Assembly: GCA_014529385.2 (NCBI GenBank)
Contig: CM043958.1
Span: 147,247,885 to 147,311,884 of the forward strand
Source: Adiantum capillus-veneris
Taxonomy: Eukaryota > Streptophyta > Polypodiopsida > Polypodiales > Pteridaceae
DNA length: 64,000 nt
Reading direction: 5' to 3'
This document shows positions 22,478-33,684 of this stretch, piece after piece. The notes under the pieces are model-generated. The model ran no database searches and was not told where the DNA came from. It saw nothing but the letters and a program-made list of their open reading frames with translations. How positions within the stretch are numbered: the first letter of the stretch is position 1; each line of letters opens with the position of its first letter. The position numbers and the translations under genes were made by a program.

Positions 22478-23798
22478 CACTAGGTTGGTAATGGGACACT
22501 TTTATGTCCTATTAAGTGACCATTTTCCTTGAATTATGTCAAGAGTTTCAAAATGGATTTTAAGGTGCTATCTGTCTAGAAAGTTGTCTCATGAGCTGAA
22601 AAAAACTTGACATTTTTTTGGAATATCAATTCCATCTTTAACCTTGTCCTTGCACAACATTTCACAACCTAAACTGTGTGAAAAAACGAGTCCTGTTTTT
22701 GGCTTTTTTCAACTTTTTGCAACTATACCACTCTAGAATTCATGTTTGTGAGGTCTATAATGCTAGAGAAATATCTTTAGTAGTCCTCAACATGTCCTGA
22801 TGCTTCTAGGGAGAAATAAATGTTAAAGTTGTAAGTTATGACCAAATTACAAAAATTGTCAAATCCTGTTTTTTAGCCAATTTTAGCTCTTATATGATTT
22901 TTTTGGTGGCTTTCATGATATCCAAATGCAGTTTAGATTTTTTATGTCACATATTGTAACATAAAGCTAATATTCCTTGAGTTTTGGGGCACCTAATACC
23001 CTACTTTTCATAGTAGACAACGATGGTTGATTTTTTCAATTATAGAAGAAAACGAAACATTCTAGTATATCAAGTATAGCTTTTTCAATATTGTTAGTCT
23101 CTTGTGACAACTACATGCATTTTGTAGGTAGTAACCATATCTAGTCATAAGGATCAAATTTGGCTAGATATTGAATAGTTTCTATGGGATTCTACAACTC
23201 ACAATGCTGAACCCAATTTTTTCATGTTTGCTGTATTTAGCACTTCATCTTTGTCCCCAAGATTCCCCTTGGTAAGAGATGTATTATTCTTTTGACATGC
23301 TCCATGGCTCCTTATGAACCTAAAGGACAATAGGGAACTAAGAAAACATGCATATATTATTTGTATTGAGCGTGGCTATAGAAACTTTGATAATAGGTTT
23401 GCAGAATGGTGAAAATTCAACTTTTTTGTACCTATTTCTTTTGGCAAAACAAAAAATAGTGAGTGAGAAGCAATCATATGTTCTGATCACCAACCCATTG
23501 AAGTTAACTAGGGAATTTATATCAAGTCCTACAAAAATCCCTAATCTTATTTTTATGCAACAAAACGTAACAAATGACTGTTTTGATGAAAATGTACTGG
23601 TCCATCAACTTTGGAGGCTTGGTGTGACCAAAAGATGAGAAATTTTACAAGTTTCTTATTTTTTCCATGTGTAGTAGGCCTTGAACTATAACCTCATGAA
23701 AGGATTTTACAAAATGAGTGGATCTACTATGGTTTTGGAGGTTTTTTTCAAAACCCTGAAAGGACACTTTTATGTCCTGTTAGGTTACCAACCTAGTG
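22478..23798. mobile_element. TTAA-flanked CACTAGG transposon, copy 1
   Basis: 1321-bp element with inverted termini CACTAGGTTGGTAA (14 bp, with one mismatch in the right copy, GGTAAC against GGTAAT, just inside) and TTAA on both sides (22474-22477 and 23799-23802). Subterminal GGACACTTTTATGTCC is itself an interrupted palindrome and occurs at both ends. It lies inside gypsy G gag. It is about 95% like copy 2 at 39895 by eye. No transposase; the only conserved frame (23348-23638) shows no sign of selection. Orientation is arbitrary. Confidence 0.88.
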
Positions 23799-23802
23799 TT
23801 AA

Positions 23803-25320
23803 AGCCTCTTTTCTAACCGATTCTCCCCCTTTTTTCTTGAACTTATGGATTTATGAGACCGTATTGTGACCTATCCCTCTTTGAGAGAATTCCTTGATAA
23901 ACTCATCAAATACCTCCTCCATTGACTTGAGTCTCTATGTTCAGTAGTATCAAACTAGGTGGATGCATCTTCCTCTAAGATGAGTCCAAATCCTGCAAAT
24001 TACATGGGAAAGTCTAGGAATTTCTCAGCTCTAATGACATGCACAAATGCTACCACGTGATCCCTCAGATCCCTATTTTTGGAATATTTCTTGTTAACAC
24101 ATTTTTGGACTTGAGATGGTCTGATCCTACTGTCATCCATCAATCTAAGCATAGGATCTCCCATTACTCCTCCATGAGCTCTTTCTGGGTAGAATATGGT
24201 ACGTGTTCCTTACCTAGGGGTGCTCCTAATCCATAATTCCTGATTGTTCTAGCAAGTGGTCGTTCCTCTGCTCATTCTCATTCTCATCATTGATGTGGTG
24301 CTTTAGTTATGGTAGGATGTGATGTTCTTTTTCTACTCTCATCTTGGTATTGCTGATGGACTGGTGGTATTGGTGGTGCTTCTAGCCCTGACATGGCTTG
24401 ATATCCACCCCTTTTTATTTTCAACTATGGTGTTACAAACTGCTCGAGACATGCTTGAAATGACAGTGGTAAGGTTTGTGAGTTATGAGGGTTGAGCAAT
24501 GGATGTTTATTTGATTGCAATGTGGTGTCGTTATCATTTGAGAAGGGATTTGTAGATTTGATAGGGGTTTCTATAGGGCCCTTTTCTTCTCTTCAGAAGC
24601 TTGTGCCAACAACTCTGGTGTTATCACTCTCCCTACATCTTCTGGGTGAATTGGCTCGTATCCTTGTCCATACTTATGTATGGACAATATCATGGTAAAT
24701 TGTAGCCACTCTCACTACTCTCTTGTCAAGAATGTAGAAGGCTCGAGGAATATTGAGTTTAGGAAGCAATTCTTGGATCTCCATAATCATCTTTCCTTTT
24801 GCTATTTTGTCTCTGTATTGATTGTAATTTTTTGGTTCTTTGACAATGAGGTAGTGGTTTCCCTCTTCATCATGGAACCTATCACCATCATTGTTTACTA
24901 GGATTAATGCCAATCCTCTAGCTGGCCGTTCTTCAATATAGAAGCATTGATGTCCTTAAACATCCACATACACTAGGGATCCATGGGAATTTGTTCCCTT
25001 TAGGAAGATTATCCTGTATTTTGGTATGTTTAAGGTTTTTTGGAGGTGCTACCCCGCATAGTCCCTTGCCGTTGTAAGCCTCCAAGTTGTTGCTTAGCCA
25101 TCCAATGATATGATTGGTCGAAAGAGGTGTCAATTCACTGCTCTCTTCTATGCTTGGTGCTAACAAATCTATCCTTGCTTGGCTCACACTCTCTTCTGTC
25201 GACACTAAGATAACCTGATCTCCTACCACTCTCCAATCTCTTTGAAGACACCTTTCGGATCTCAAATTCATCAAATCTTTCACACAAACAACTATCAACC
25301 CAAACCTCTTACCTTAGAAG
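23803..25320 (-). pseudogene. Gypsy G gag, N-terminal part
   Basis: Minus-strand open pieces at 25298-24933 and 24913-24674 (DRFHDEEGNHYLIVKEPKNY, then KGKMIMEIQELLPKL) align in style with the gag N-terminus of E (GKTYTDRNGTQYLQVENPDV). Decayed gag sequence continues to the TTAA insertion at 23803. Several stops are present. The initiation codon was not determined. Confidence 0.55.
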
Positions 25321-26267
25321 TTTGCTTGCAGCTGCTCTTTGCTCTGACTTTGTTTCAAACCTCTCTCCCAACTCTTAAAGTATTTTTCACTCCAAAATGA
25401 TCACAAATTTGTAGAATCCTTGGTTGTGGCTATCTGTGCAAAACTTTTGACTTTGCAAATCTTTGTTAAAATAGTGATTCTCACTTTAGTACTCTACAAT
25501 GTTGATTGGTATAACTAGAGGGTCAATCCCAACCAAACAAAAATATATTTGGACTTGATTCCCTATGTGAGTCCTATGCACTGATATGAAAAGACAGATG
25601 GGATCCTAGGGTTACAAGGAAGGCTCTTGGTGGGTTAAAACCTCTATCTGGCTCCAATCTATGCCTGGAAACTTCATACATGTATGATGTCTCTATGATC
25701 AAAATTGGCCCAAACTTCAGGTTTAGACTCTCCTTGATATGCTCTATTCACCCAAGTTTTGTTTTGTGATTCTGACACCCCTTGATAGGTCTATTACCCC
25801 TAATTTTGTCTTAGTTTTTGCCAGCTTATCTGGGAGGTTTTCTAAGTCAAAGATGATCCAAATTGGATGAAACTTGGTCTTTAGGCTTGTTTTGGGGTGA
25901 CAAGCACTCTTTTAAGCTCTAATGTTAGCACTCACCTCTAAATATGACATTCAGACATCATACATGCATGATATGTTCTGTGGTGGGCAGGATGTGGTGA
26001 ACCTTACTCCAGAGGTCCTCCACCACACAAGCAACTCATAGAAGCTTTCAAAACTGAATTTCAACACTTTTTGTGCTTTATATGATCAATTCAAGAATTC
26101 ACTTTGCCTTGATCCGTCACTTCGCCTTTGCAAGCCAAAAAATGCTCCAAATTCAATGAAGTTTTGCCTATTTGCTTCTTAAATTCTCTAGAACACAAGG
26201 GGGTACTCAAATGTATGTTTTGACCCAAATTTGGCCTCTAAGTCTTCATACATGCGTAGGATGTCTA

Positions 26268-27081
26268 TGTTAAGTATGGAGCCTGATTTACCCTTGTAAT
26301 TTTTTGTGGTAAAAGCGCACATTTGTAAGGCCCCCATTATGAGGAGAAGCCATCGTGCGTGAAGGAAAATCACTCACCAGAAGCCAAAATTTTCACGGAC
26401 AAGAATCAGGGGCAACTTTAAAGGCCTCGGGAGCGGAGGCCCCCGAGACTTTTTTTTCCGCCGGAATATTCTTTTTCTCCGGAATATTATGGCTGGACGG
26501 CGGCCAGAAAGTGGTCGGAAAACAACCGGTCGGTTGGCCGGTGGCCGGTAGTCAATGGCCGATGGCTGGTGGTCGGAAGTCAATGGCCGGTGGCCAGTGG
26601 TCGAAATTCAATGGCCGGTGGCCGGTGGCCGAATTCAAAAGCGGACTTGTCTTCTCAAGGGCGGCCACACATGGGCGGATTGGAGGATCCGATTTGGACT
26701 TATTCGCACAAGGGCGGCTACACATGGCTGTCTCTCATAAGAGAGGGCAGCCCTTTTGGCCTATAAAAGGAGGCCATTTCTACACACATTTTATAGTGTG
26801 AAGTTGATGCAACAAGGTGAGTGTGAGGTGGTGAGAGTGAAGCAAGGCGGGAGCTCCATTAAGGGTATAATCCCTTTGTAAACTACTTCTTGTTTTGAAG
26901 TACTAAAGCCATTGAGTGGCTGCTTTCCCGTGGACGTAGCCCACATTGGGTGAACAACGTATATCGCGTGTACTCTCTCTCTCTCTCTCTCTCTACTCTA
27001 TAATCTCGTGTATATAAATCTGTCTCTCTCCATTAAGTAATCTACTCAATTATCTATTTAGCTACGTCTTATTTCCTAACA
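26268..27081 (+). mobile_element. Copia-type solo LTR
   Basis: 814-bp solo LTR starting TGTTAAG and ending CCTAACA, with a perfect 5-bp target duplication GTCTA at 26263-26267 and 27082-27086. A TATA box (CTATAAAAGG) lies at 26761-26770. The end contains a GTGGACGTAGCC...GGTGAAC block and a (CT)n tract, as is common before the 3' end of copia LTRs. The U3 part holds several degenerate TGGCCGGTGGCCGG-type repeats (26500-26640) and two AAGGGCGGC-ACACATGG boxes. Its sequence is unrelated to the LTRs of copia A-C. It inserted next to a leader palindrome of gypsy G. Confidence 0.9.
26761..26770 (+). promoter_or_regulatory. TATA box in solo LTR
   Basis: CTATAAAAGG, about 320 bp before the LTR end and downstream of GC-rich tandem boxes. 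This is the usual place of the LTR promoter at the U3/R border. Confidence 0.6.
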
Positions 27082-28161
27082 GTCTAGTTGATCAAAGTGA
27101 AGTTGTGTTTATACCCCAGGTGCCCCTTGATGTGTACAACATGCACATGTGCTCACAACAAATTTTAGAACTTAAAATTGCACAGAATCACCAATTTTTA
27201 CCTTTTCCTTCTTTGAAATTGTAAAATCCTTTTGAAACTCAAAAATAAATACTCCAATGAGGTGAAATATTGCCAATAATCTCAAAAAAACATGTCAAAC
27301 CCTCCTATGTAGTCAATTGATCAGTTAGACTTTTGAATTTGTCCTTGAGACATCATGCGTGTATGATGTTTGATGTGTCTTTTCCACTCCGACCTAATCC
27401 AAACTGGTCTCTAGACTTTCATTACTTGATTTTATGCCTTATCAAGAGTTTTCATACCCTTAAAGCTCAACCAAAGAAACTTTTCAAATTTCACTCTATT
27501 ATTTCTCTCCTTTTGTGTTTCGAGTACGAGTCAAAATTCTAGTCTCAAGGTGTACTTAGGTAAACCACCCCTTTTGAACACTTTGGTGCAGTCAATTCTG
27601 TCAAACTTAGCCTTCTGCTAGCCCTCAAGACATTATATGTGTATGATGTCTAGAGTTGCAGATTTGAAAATTTCCTCAACAGATCACTTGCATATACTTT
27701 CTTATATACTCAGCATCATTCAACCATGCGCAAATATCCTCAGAAACTTGTTATTGCATTTTTACCCAAAAATAAAACTTCTTTGGGATCTTAAATGCAA
27801 ACAAGTACACAAGCAAATAACTCTATGAATAGCTCTAGATCATAATCAGCATGTCCTTATTAAACCTACTCCTACACATCATATGGGGAGTTGAATTTAT
27901 GATTAGACAAATGCTTCACTGCCTCACACGGACTAGCTAACGTTTTTATCACCTCACAAACCACTTACACACCAACAACACTAAAATACGACTAATACTA
28001 CCTATAATGGAAAATCCAGGCGAGTCACAGGCTCCCTAGAACCTCTCTAAAATCTCATGATTATCCCAGATCTTACCTAAAATAAGATAAAAAGATTTTG
28101 GCAAACTAGAGGGACTTCTACCTCGTAGGACTAGTCTAAGATCACCTACCTAGGGCTCTCG

Positions 28162-28179
28162 TCCCCAACAATGGTGCCA
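28162..28179 (-). other. Primer-binding site of gypsy G
   Basis: The minus strand reads TGGCACCATTGTTGGGGA, a variant of the tRNA-Asp type site TGGCGCCGTTGCCGGGGA found in E and D, just inside the LTR end. Confidence 0.75.
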
Positions 28180-28180
28180 A

Positions 28181-28365
28181 TGTTGGCAGATATGCCACGA
28201 GCAGATGCTAGCATAGCGAGAACTAGAACAACAGCCAGCCAAGGACATAGATCAACCCATAGGTGTGTGGAAACAAGAAAATGAATGTCAAACACCTACT
28301 CAACCTTTTAATTACAATCACTACTCAAGGAAATCAAATCCAAACATCCTATGTGCTTGAAGGAG
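28181..28365 (-). repeat. 5' LTR (partial) of gypsy G
   Basis: On the plus strand it starts TGTTGGCAGATATGCC next to the PBS. Its other boundary is unclear; G1 protease coding resumes near 28366. It has no similarity to the E/F LTR. At about 185 bp it is probably truncated. Confidence 0.5.
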
Positions 28366-30700
28366 TTGACTATCACACTTTCTAGTAAGCCCTACGGTTT
28401 CTCAATGTGTCTATTTGCTAGTTGCAATTTCATCCTTGTCTGTCTATTTGTTGCTTTCCCCATGCTTCCTAGACAGCTTCTATTGCTATGGTTAGGCTTG
28501 CCCCACTGTCCAGAATAGCCATGGTTGTTACAACATTGTATTGTACTGGAAGGGCCATGTTTCCTTCATTTCCCTCACAGATGTCTCCTACTTTGTTCAT
28601 AGGCACAAAGTTGACAAGTTTAGCCCGTAACTTTTCTTTGTTTTGCAATTATTCTAGGTTCTCTTGGGTCACTCCTTTTAAGCCCATCCTTTCCACAGTG
28701 GATTGCAAATCCCTCCACAAATGTGGTCGTACCTTAAGTAGCTTGCCCAATGTGATTGTGCATTGGATGGGAGTCAACATTATGGATTGAAAATTTGCCA
28801 TATCAAAAGAGTTTTTTCTTCTATTTAGTTTTGTTGTTGCAGAACAATGATTTCTCTTCATTTTCGTGAAGTAAACATGCGTCGCCTCTAGAGGTGCCTA
28901 ATAAATTGTCTTTGTTGTAGTAGGTGTTGACTGAGTATACCATTCTTCCTCCACCCCCCATTGGTACATAACTTGTGTCAAGGTATGTTATAACAGGTAT
29001 CTACCTACCCCTCAAGAAACATATACTTCATTGGTATAGTATTATTCCTTGGTAGTGGTGGCTGTTGACCTAATACAAATTGCAATCTTGTGTTGTCCAA
29101 TAGGTTGTCCCTAAGGGAAACCCTGTCCTGGCCCTCTCATTGGCATCCTTTGCATGTTGTTCATCATGTTGTTCATGCGTTTAAGCATGTATTCTATAAT
29201 GTTGACGGGAGTTGCAATAGTTGGTCCTACTTGCACTTGCACAAAAGATGTGGTTCGCTCACTCTGTGATGTCTTAAACAATACTTTCTTCATTATATAT
29301 CTCACAATTATCTTCCAAGTCAATAGCATCCAAGCTACATGTTTCCCAAGTCGTGTGTTTTTTTCTATACAAAATAGCATGCAAATACTTGTTTAATAAT
29401 CCCTCTAAAAACAGTGAGACAAGTTGCTCCTCGGTTGGAATTTCCAACTCCAAGCATCTATCAGTGTATTATCTCATTTGACTCACATAATCTCTTACCG
29501 TTTCTCCCTATTTTTGTTCAAATCTATAGATTTGCACCACAATGCTATGCTTGATTCCCATTTTCAAGCACGCAGCAACAAATTTCATGGCCAAGGTCAA
29601 TAGGTTAGTTATTGATCCAGGAGGTATGGTCTGGAACCAGGTCAAAGCTTTGCATTCTAAGGTCATTCCAAACCCTTCAATTTGTGTGTGAAAGTCAGTT
29701 ATGCATTCAACTCTTAGAACTTGTTTGAAGCTTGCTAAGTGGTCATACAGATCCCCTATTTTTCTGTGTTTTTTGGTCCATTTTTGGAAATCTTCTGGTT
29801 TGACTCTAGGTAGTGTTCCACACCTGCTCTCCTAATTGGTGTTTCTCCCATTAGGCCTTCAAACCAGTTGTTCGTTAGGTGTGACTCATGTGGACCTCTT
29901 CTTGTTCTAGTGTCACTCATTCTTCCCTATTGAAGGTGGTTTTTGCATCCTTGCCTTTGTTTCCATCATTGAGGTGAGTGCCTCTGGGTGTGCTTCCTCT
30001 CTGACTGACCCATGCTATCTTAGGCTCTATGATTTGGCTCTATGTTTTGCTCGGTTTTAGGTATTGTTCCTGTAATGACTTCTTGGATTGAATGTCCCTA
30101 ATATTTGGTTTGTTCAATATCCTTTGGAGTCATTATAACAAAATTGTTGTTATAACAATCCTAAAGAGGTGGACAAGAAATTTCGCTAAACCTTTCTCCT
30201 TGATCTTGAAGATATACACAATTTTCAAGGGTGTCAACTGCCCTGGTTTGGCATGAGTAGTCTAGATCAAGTTCGTGACATTGTTGGCTTTCCAACAATA
30301 GACTCCAAGCCTAGGGTTGTCACTAGGTATACGCTTTAGAGGTTTAGTATTTATCAAATTTTATCCTTCTAATTCTAGCACAGGTGGTCCTTCCTTCACA
30401 GCCTTGTTTGGAATTAGAGTGTCAACTTCCAATCCCCATCTGTCTACCAAATAGGGATCTTGTATCTTGAGGTATAGAACCCTATTTCAGTCCATGTAGA
30501 AGATGTCTTGTTTGTTGGCCCTAACCTCCTCTTCAAACTCGATGGTATGGCCATCTACACTTACGAAAAATTTCTTGTAGGATCCAAATAAATCTAGGCT
30601 TTCTACTTGTTGGTTTTAAAGAAGGTCAGAATATGCTTGAACTTGAGTGAGGTCGTAGTTCCTGATTGAGTCGAAAAAGAAGACATCTCACATTCTGAGT
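28366..30700 (-). pseudogene. Gypsy G1 gag, spacer and protease start
   Basis: Translation in broken frames parallels gypsy E. HTIEFEEEVRANKQD (about 30550) matches E GIEFEEEIRANKQG. VDRWGLEVDTLI (about 30460) matches VDKWGLEVNTII-type text of E. IIEYMLKRMNNMMNNMQRMP (about 29190) matches VIEYMLKRMNDMMNNMQKAP. The spacer LTPIQCTITLGKLLKVRPHL (about 28770) matches STPIQCTLTLGELLKVKPYL. The retropepsin active site ILDSGASLTIA lies near 28500. Many stops and shifts. Coding ends at VIVNS, near 28366. Confidence 0.75.
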
Positions 30701-32730
30701 CAAAATAAGTATCTAGCACTTCTTCCGCTATGGTATACACTTTGCTCTTAGTTTTGTGGTTAATTTGCAAAAAAGAAACAACGTGACCTTAAGACTTGAG
30801 TTCTCAATGAAAAGGAATTGGTGGCTTCCTGTACCACTACTAACCCTTTTCAATTGTAATCCTCTCAATCTGGCAATTTGCAAAGTTGCCTTTGAATTTC
30901 TTGCTTGATCAAAAGTATATAAGTTAGTTGGAAGATCACATAGACATACATGAACTTTTGATGAAAATTCTTGCTTCATCCTATCAAAACAATCAACCTT
31001 ATCAATCTCCAGAATTCCACTCTAGAATAATCAATTTTAAGCAGCAAATAATGTCCAATTGACTCCAAATTTTTCAGGCTACCTTTATGGTGAGTTTACT
31101 AACCCTGGTGACCAAAAAATGTGAAAAACACCGTCTTTGGCTAGCAGGAGGTATTGGTCAAGATTAATAGCTCCCATGTCATAAAATCAAATTTTTCCAC
31201 TTTTGATGATTCCCCTAGGTTAAGTGTATGTTAAACAAGCTCTGTGTCTATTTTCAACAATTTTGGACAAGTTTTGCACTATTGTTCCTTGGTTTGGGTG
31301 ATTTCCAGAATCAAGCATCATGCAGCAGTAAATCTTAAGCAATACCAATCCAAATCATTTGAAATTTGGCATAGGCACTCAATTACTACCACTGAACCAA
31401 GGTCTATTGAAAAGATTCCAAAAAGTAAACCTTTAGGGGTGGAAGCTATTAATCGCAATAAATAGCTCTTAGGTCAGAGTCATGATATTGTCCCATTTTT
31501 TGGACTTGTACCGGAGGTTCACTCCTTAACCAAGTCAATAGTCAAGTTTCATGGGTTTTGGTCTAAATTCCAAATTCTTAGAAAACATTTTGTGTCTGTT
31601 TTAAGGCTTCAATAAAATTATGTCCCAATAGAGAAGTCATAGGTCCAAATGGTCTCAAACTTGAATCAGAGTCCCTTTAGCCTATGTTCTAGCATGGAGT
31701 ATGGTCACAGTGTGAAAATTTTACATTTTTAGTTCATTGTGTATTAATTCCGCGATCAATCGCCTTGTGACCAAATTCACACTTTTTCTTACTTTTTGTA
31801 ACACAGAATTCAAAAACACGGTATTATAAAGCCTGTCTCAAGGTTTTGCCCAAATTGGATTCAAATTGAACCTCCAACCGGTTAATTTTCTGTTGAAAAT
31901 GCAAAACTACTGTCAATCTGGAATTCCATACACAATTGAATTCCACTCCTTGACATTCCTTGCATGAAATTTTTGGTCCTTATCTGGTAGGGGCTTGGTG
32001 GAACTGAAGTCAATTTCTAGGGTCCTGGATATTAATCACAATTTATAGATTTAGGCCTACAGAGCAGATAGATTTTTTTGGCCTTTTATCATCACTCAAG
32101 TTGCAAGATGAGAATTTCCAAATCTTTTCGTTAAAAAAACTCAAATTTACAAGAATAAACCATCAAGGAGCTGTCAATCTGAGTTTTTGTCAATCTTTAA
32201 AATCTTCTCCTAGAGTTGTTTTTTTTTAATTTGCCAAAGCTTCCTCGTGGCTTTCCCAAGATCAATTATGGTTTGAAATGCTGATCTCTTTAGTTTTCCT
32301 AGCTTATATGCAAAAGTTCAATCTTGAAGTTTCTATAATTTTTGAAAGAAACTTCAATGATGTTGAGTCAGAGAGTGAGAAGGATTAGAAACCTCCTTTG
32401 ATTCCTACTTACCCTACTCCTAATCACATCAGTTGAAAGCTAGTGGAATATATCCACCAACACTAGCTTTTGTTGTTTTTTGCTTGAAACGTGCGTCAAT
32501 CCTTAGACTCTGATATAATATAATATATCAACCACTAAAGAACGACCTAATCTAAGCCTAAAGGTTCTCGGAGAGCACAACTACCCCCAAGACACCTCTA
32601 CACGCTGAAGTCGACATACCTCAACCGTGCGGTTTCTAAATGATGAATTAAAGCTCTAGGCCAACCTAGAGGAAGTCTCTGGACAATGTTACTAGGACTT
32701 TGAGGTTTTCTCTAGTTTAGGTCACTACCA
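30701..32730 (-). repeat. Gypsy G1 leader with palindrome-centred repeats
   Basis: Four imperfect palindromes of the form GCTATTAATCGC-ATTAATAGC are centred near 31162, 31456, 31752 and 32040, giving spacings of 294, 296 and 288 bp. The best preserved is at 31444-31467. The rest of the region is non-coding. The boundary with gag is approximate. Confidence 0.7.
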
Positions 32731-32749
32731 TCCCCGAAGCCGCCGCCGA
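32731..32749 (-). other. Degenerate primer-binding site of gypsy G1
   Basis: The minus strand reads TCGGCGGCGGCTTCGGGGA, a mutated form of the tRNA-Asp type site, followed by GACCTAAACTAG exactly as after the PBS of gypsy E. Confidence 0.65.
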
Positions 32750-32753
32750 AATA

Positions 32754-33684
32754 TGGGGTCCTTTGTTTACCAAGCCGACTATTTTATTGTAATGATAGTG
32801 AGAACCACAGACATGAATGTCATCTCATGGGATGGATTCAATGTGACTAGTGCATGGAGGTACAAGAGGTTTTGAGACTCTTGGAAAACACATTCAATCC
32901 CTACTTATCCAAAACAAAACTCAACTGCATGTCAGGCAGCAAAAACTAGTTACAACACCGTAAAGAAAACTCATCATTTCACCAAGCTAACAAAGTCTAA
33001 TCAAGACAAAACTTATAGGATGGGATTACACCACCTAATAGCACATTCCCATACAATCAAATCCCCTTTTTGTCCACTTGCCAAAATTGCAATTAATGGT
33101 GGCAGATTTGATCTCACCGTTTTTTATCCTGAATGCACCTACTAGCTTAGCACAATGATGCCCTATTGCCCCTTCTATGCATAAAATGCAAATTGTGTGA
33201 GTTATGAGCAAATTTAGGGAGAAATTAGTGCCAAAAAAATCAAAGATTCATCACGAGAAACTTACAATGTCGTGTAGAGCTTTCACCTACAAATGCAGTA
33301 CAAGAATTGACACTTCAAACAGACCACCCATGAGGGACATACGAGCTTTAGACAGAAGAGAGAGAATACACAGTGTTCTTTGTAAATGCACATTGCTTCA
33401 TTATCCAAAGTGAAGTTAAAAAATCCTTACAAAAGTTGGCTTTTATACCTTGCCATAAGGTTTAGGGTCAAAAATAAGGAATTGAGGGATCAAGAGTTAC
33501 AATCTAGAAGCTTACAGCCCCACTAGAATTGACACATAATTACATTTTCATTAAACCACTTGACTTGGGAATTAATAAATTACAATGACTCATGGCTATA
33601 AGTGTCCAGAGTGTATGAAGAAATAAAATGATACATCCTCATTGTGTCTCTAGATCACCCTATGTCGGGGCTAAGCTACTAACA
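32754..33684 (-). repeat. 5' LTR of gypsy G1
   Basis: About 931 bp. On the minus strand it starts TGTTAGTAGC and ends GGACCCCA before the PBS. It shares gross layout and short blocks with the E/F LTRs (CATGGGATG, the inverted CTCTTGGAAAAC block, AAATTGCAATTA) but is highly diverged. Confidence 0.7.

Larger units (their letters stand above)
25321..28160 (-). repeat. Gypsy G leader with palindrome-centred repeats
   Basis: Long untranslated leader between PBS and gag. Five imperfect repeats of about 281-291 bp are marked by versions of the palindrome ACATCATACATGTATGATGT. They are centred near 25681, 25963, 26254, 27359 and 27640. The apparent 1105-bp gap between the third and fourth becomes 286 bp once the solo LTR and its duplicated target (819 bp) are removed. 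Confidence 0.8.
16400..28365 (-). mobile_element. Gypsy element G, interrupted relic
   Basis: Minus-strand Ty3/gypsy relic. It has part of a 5' LTR (28181-28365), a PBS (28162-28179), a repeat-bearing leader (28160-25321), gag (25320-21300), protease and RT (18100-16480). The integrase and 3' LTR are absent. It is interrupted by a copia-type solo LTR (26268-27081), a TTAA transposon (22478-23798) and an unassigned block with a minisatellite (about 18840-21300). It appears to abut G1 coding sequence at about 28365, suggesting that G inserted into G1 or that a deletion joined them. Confidence 0.75.
28366..33684 (-). mobile_element. Gypsy element G1, 5' part
   Basis: Minus-strand gypsy relic with a 5' LTR (32754-33684), degenerate PBS (32731-32749), leader with periodic repeats, gag, spacer and the protease start. 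It stops at about 28366, where gypsy G begins. Its gag and spacer are clearly homologous to gypsy E, although the LTRs are strongly diverged from those of E and F. Confidence 0.8.

Noticed and set aside
23348-23638. 96-codon frame shared by both TTAA elements (also at 40775-41065)
   Set aside because: The two copies differ at about six amino acids with almost no silent changes, so there is no purifying selection. Conservation just reflects recent common origin, and there is no transposase motif.
22478-23798. Classical CACTA (En/Spm) element
   Set aside because: The flanks repeat four bases (TTAA) in both copies rather than the usual three, and no TNP-type gene or typical subterminal 10-20 bp repeat array is present. 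Left open as a TTAA- or TA-duplicating family.
26374-26801. Open frames rich in Gly, Trp and Arg in the solo LTR
   Set aside because: They are produced by GC-rich tandem boxes in the U3 region and overlap in three frames. No coding evidence.
11098-33684. Gypsy F LTR (11098) and gypsy G1 LTR (32754) as the two LTRs of a single giant minus-strand element
   Set aside because: The two LTRs are far too diverged and the flanks (CCAAC and TGAAT) do not form a target duplication. F matches the E subfamily better.
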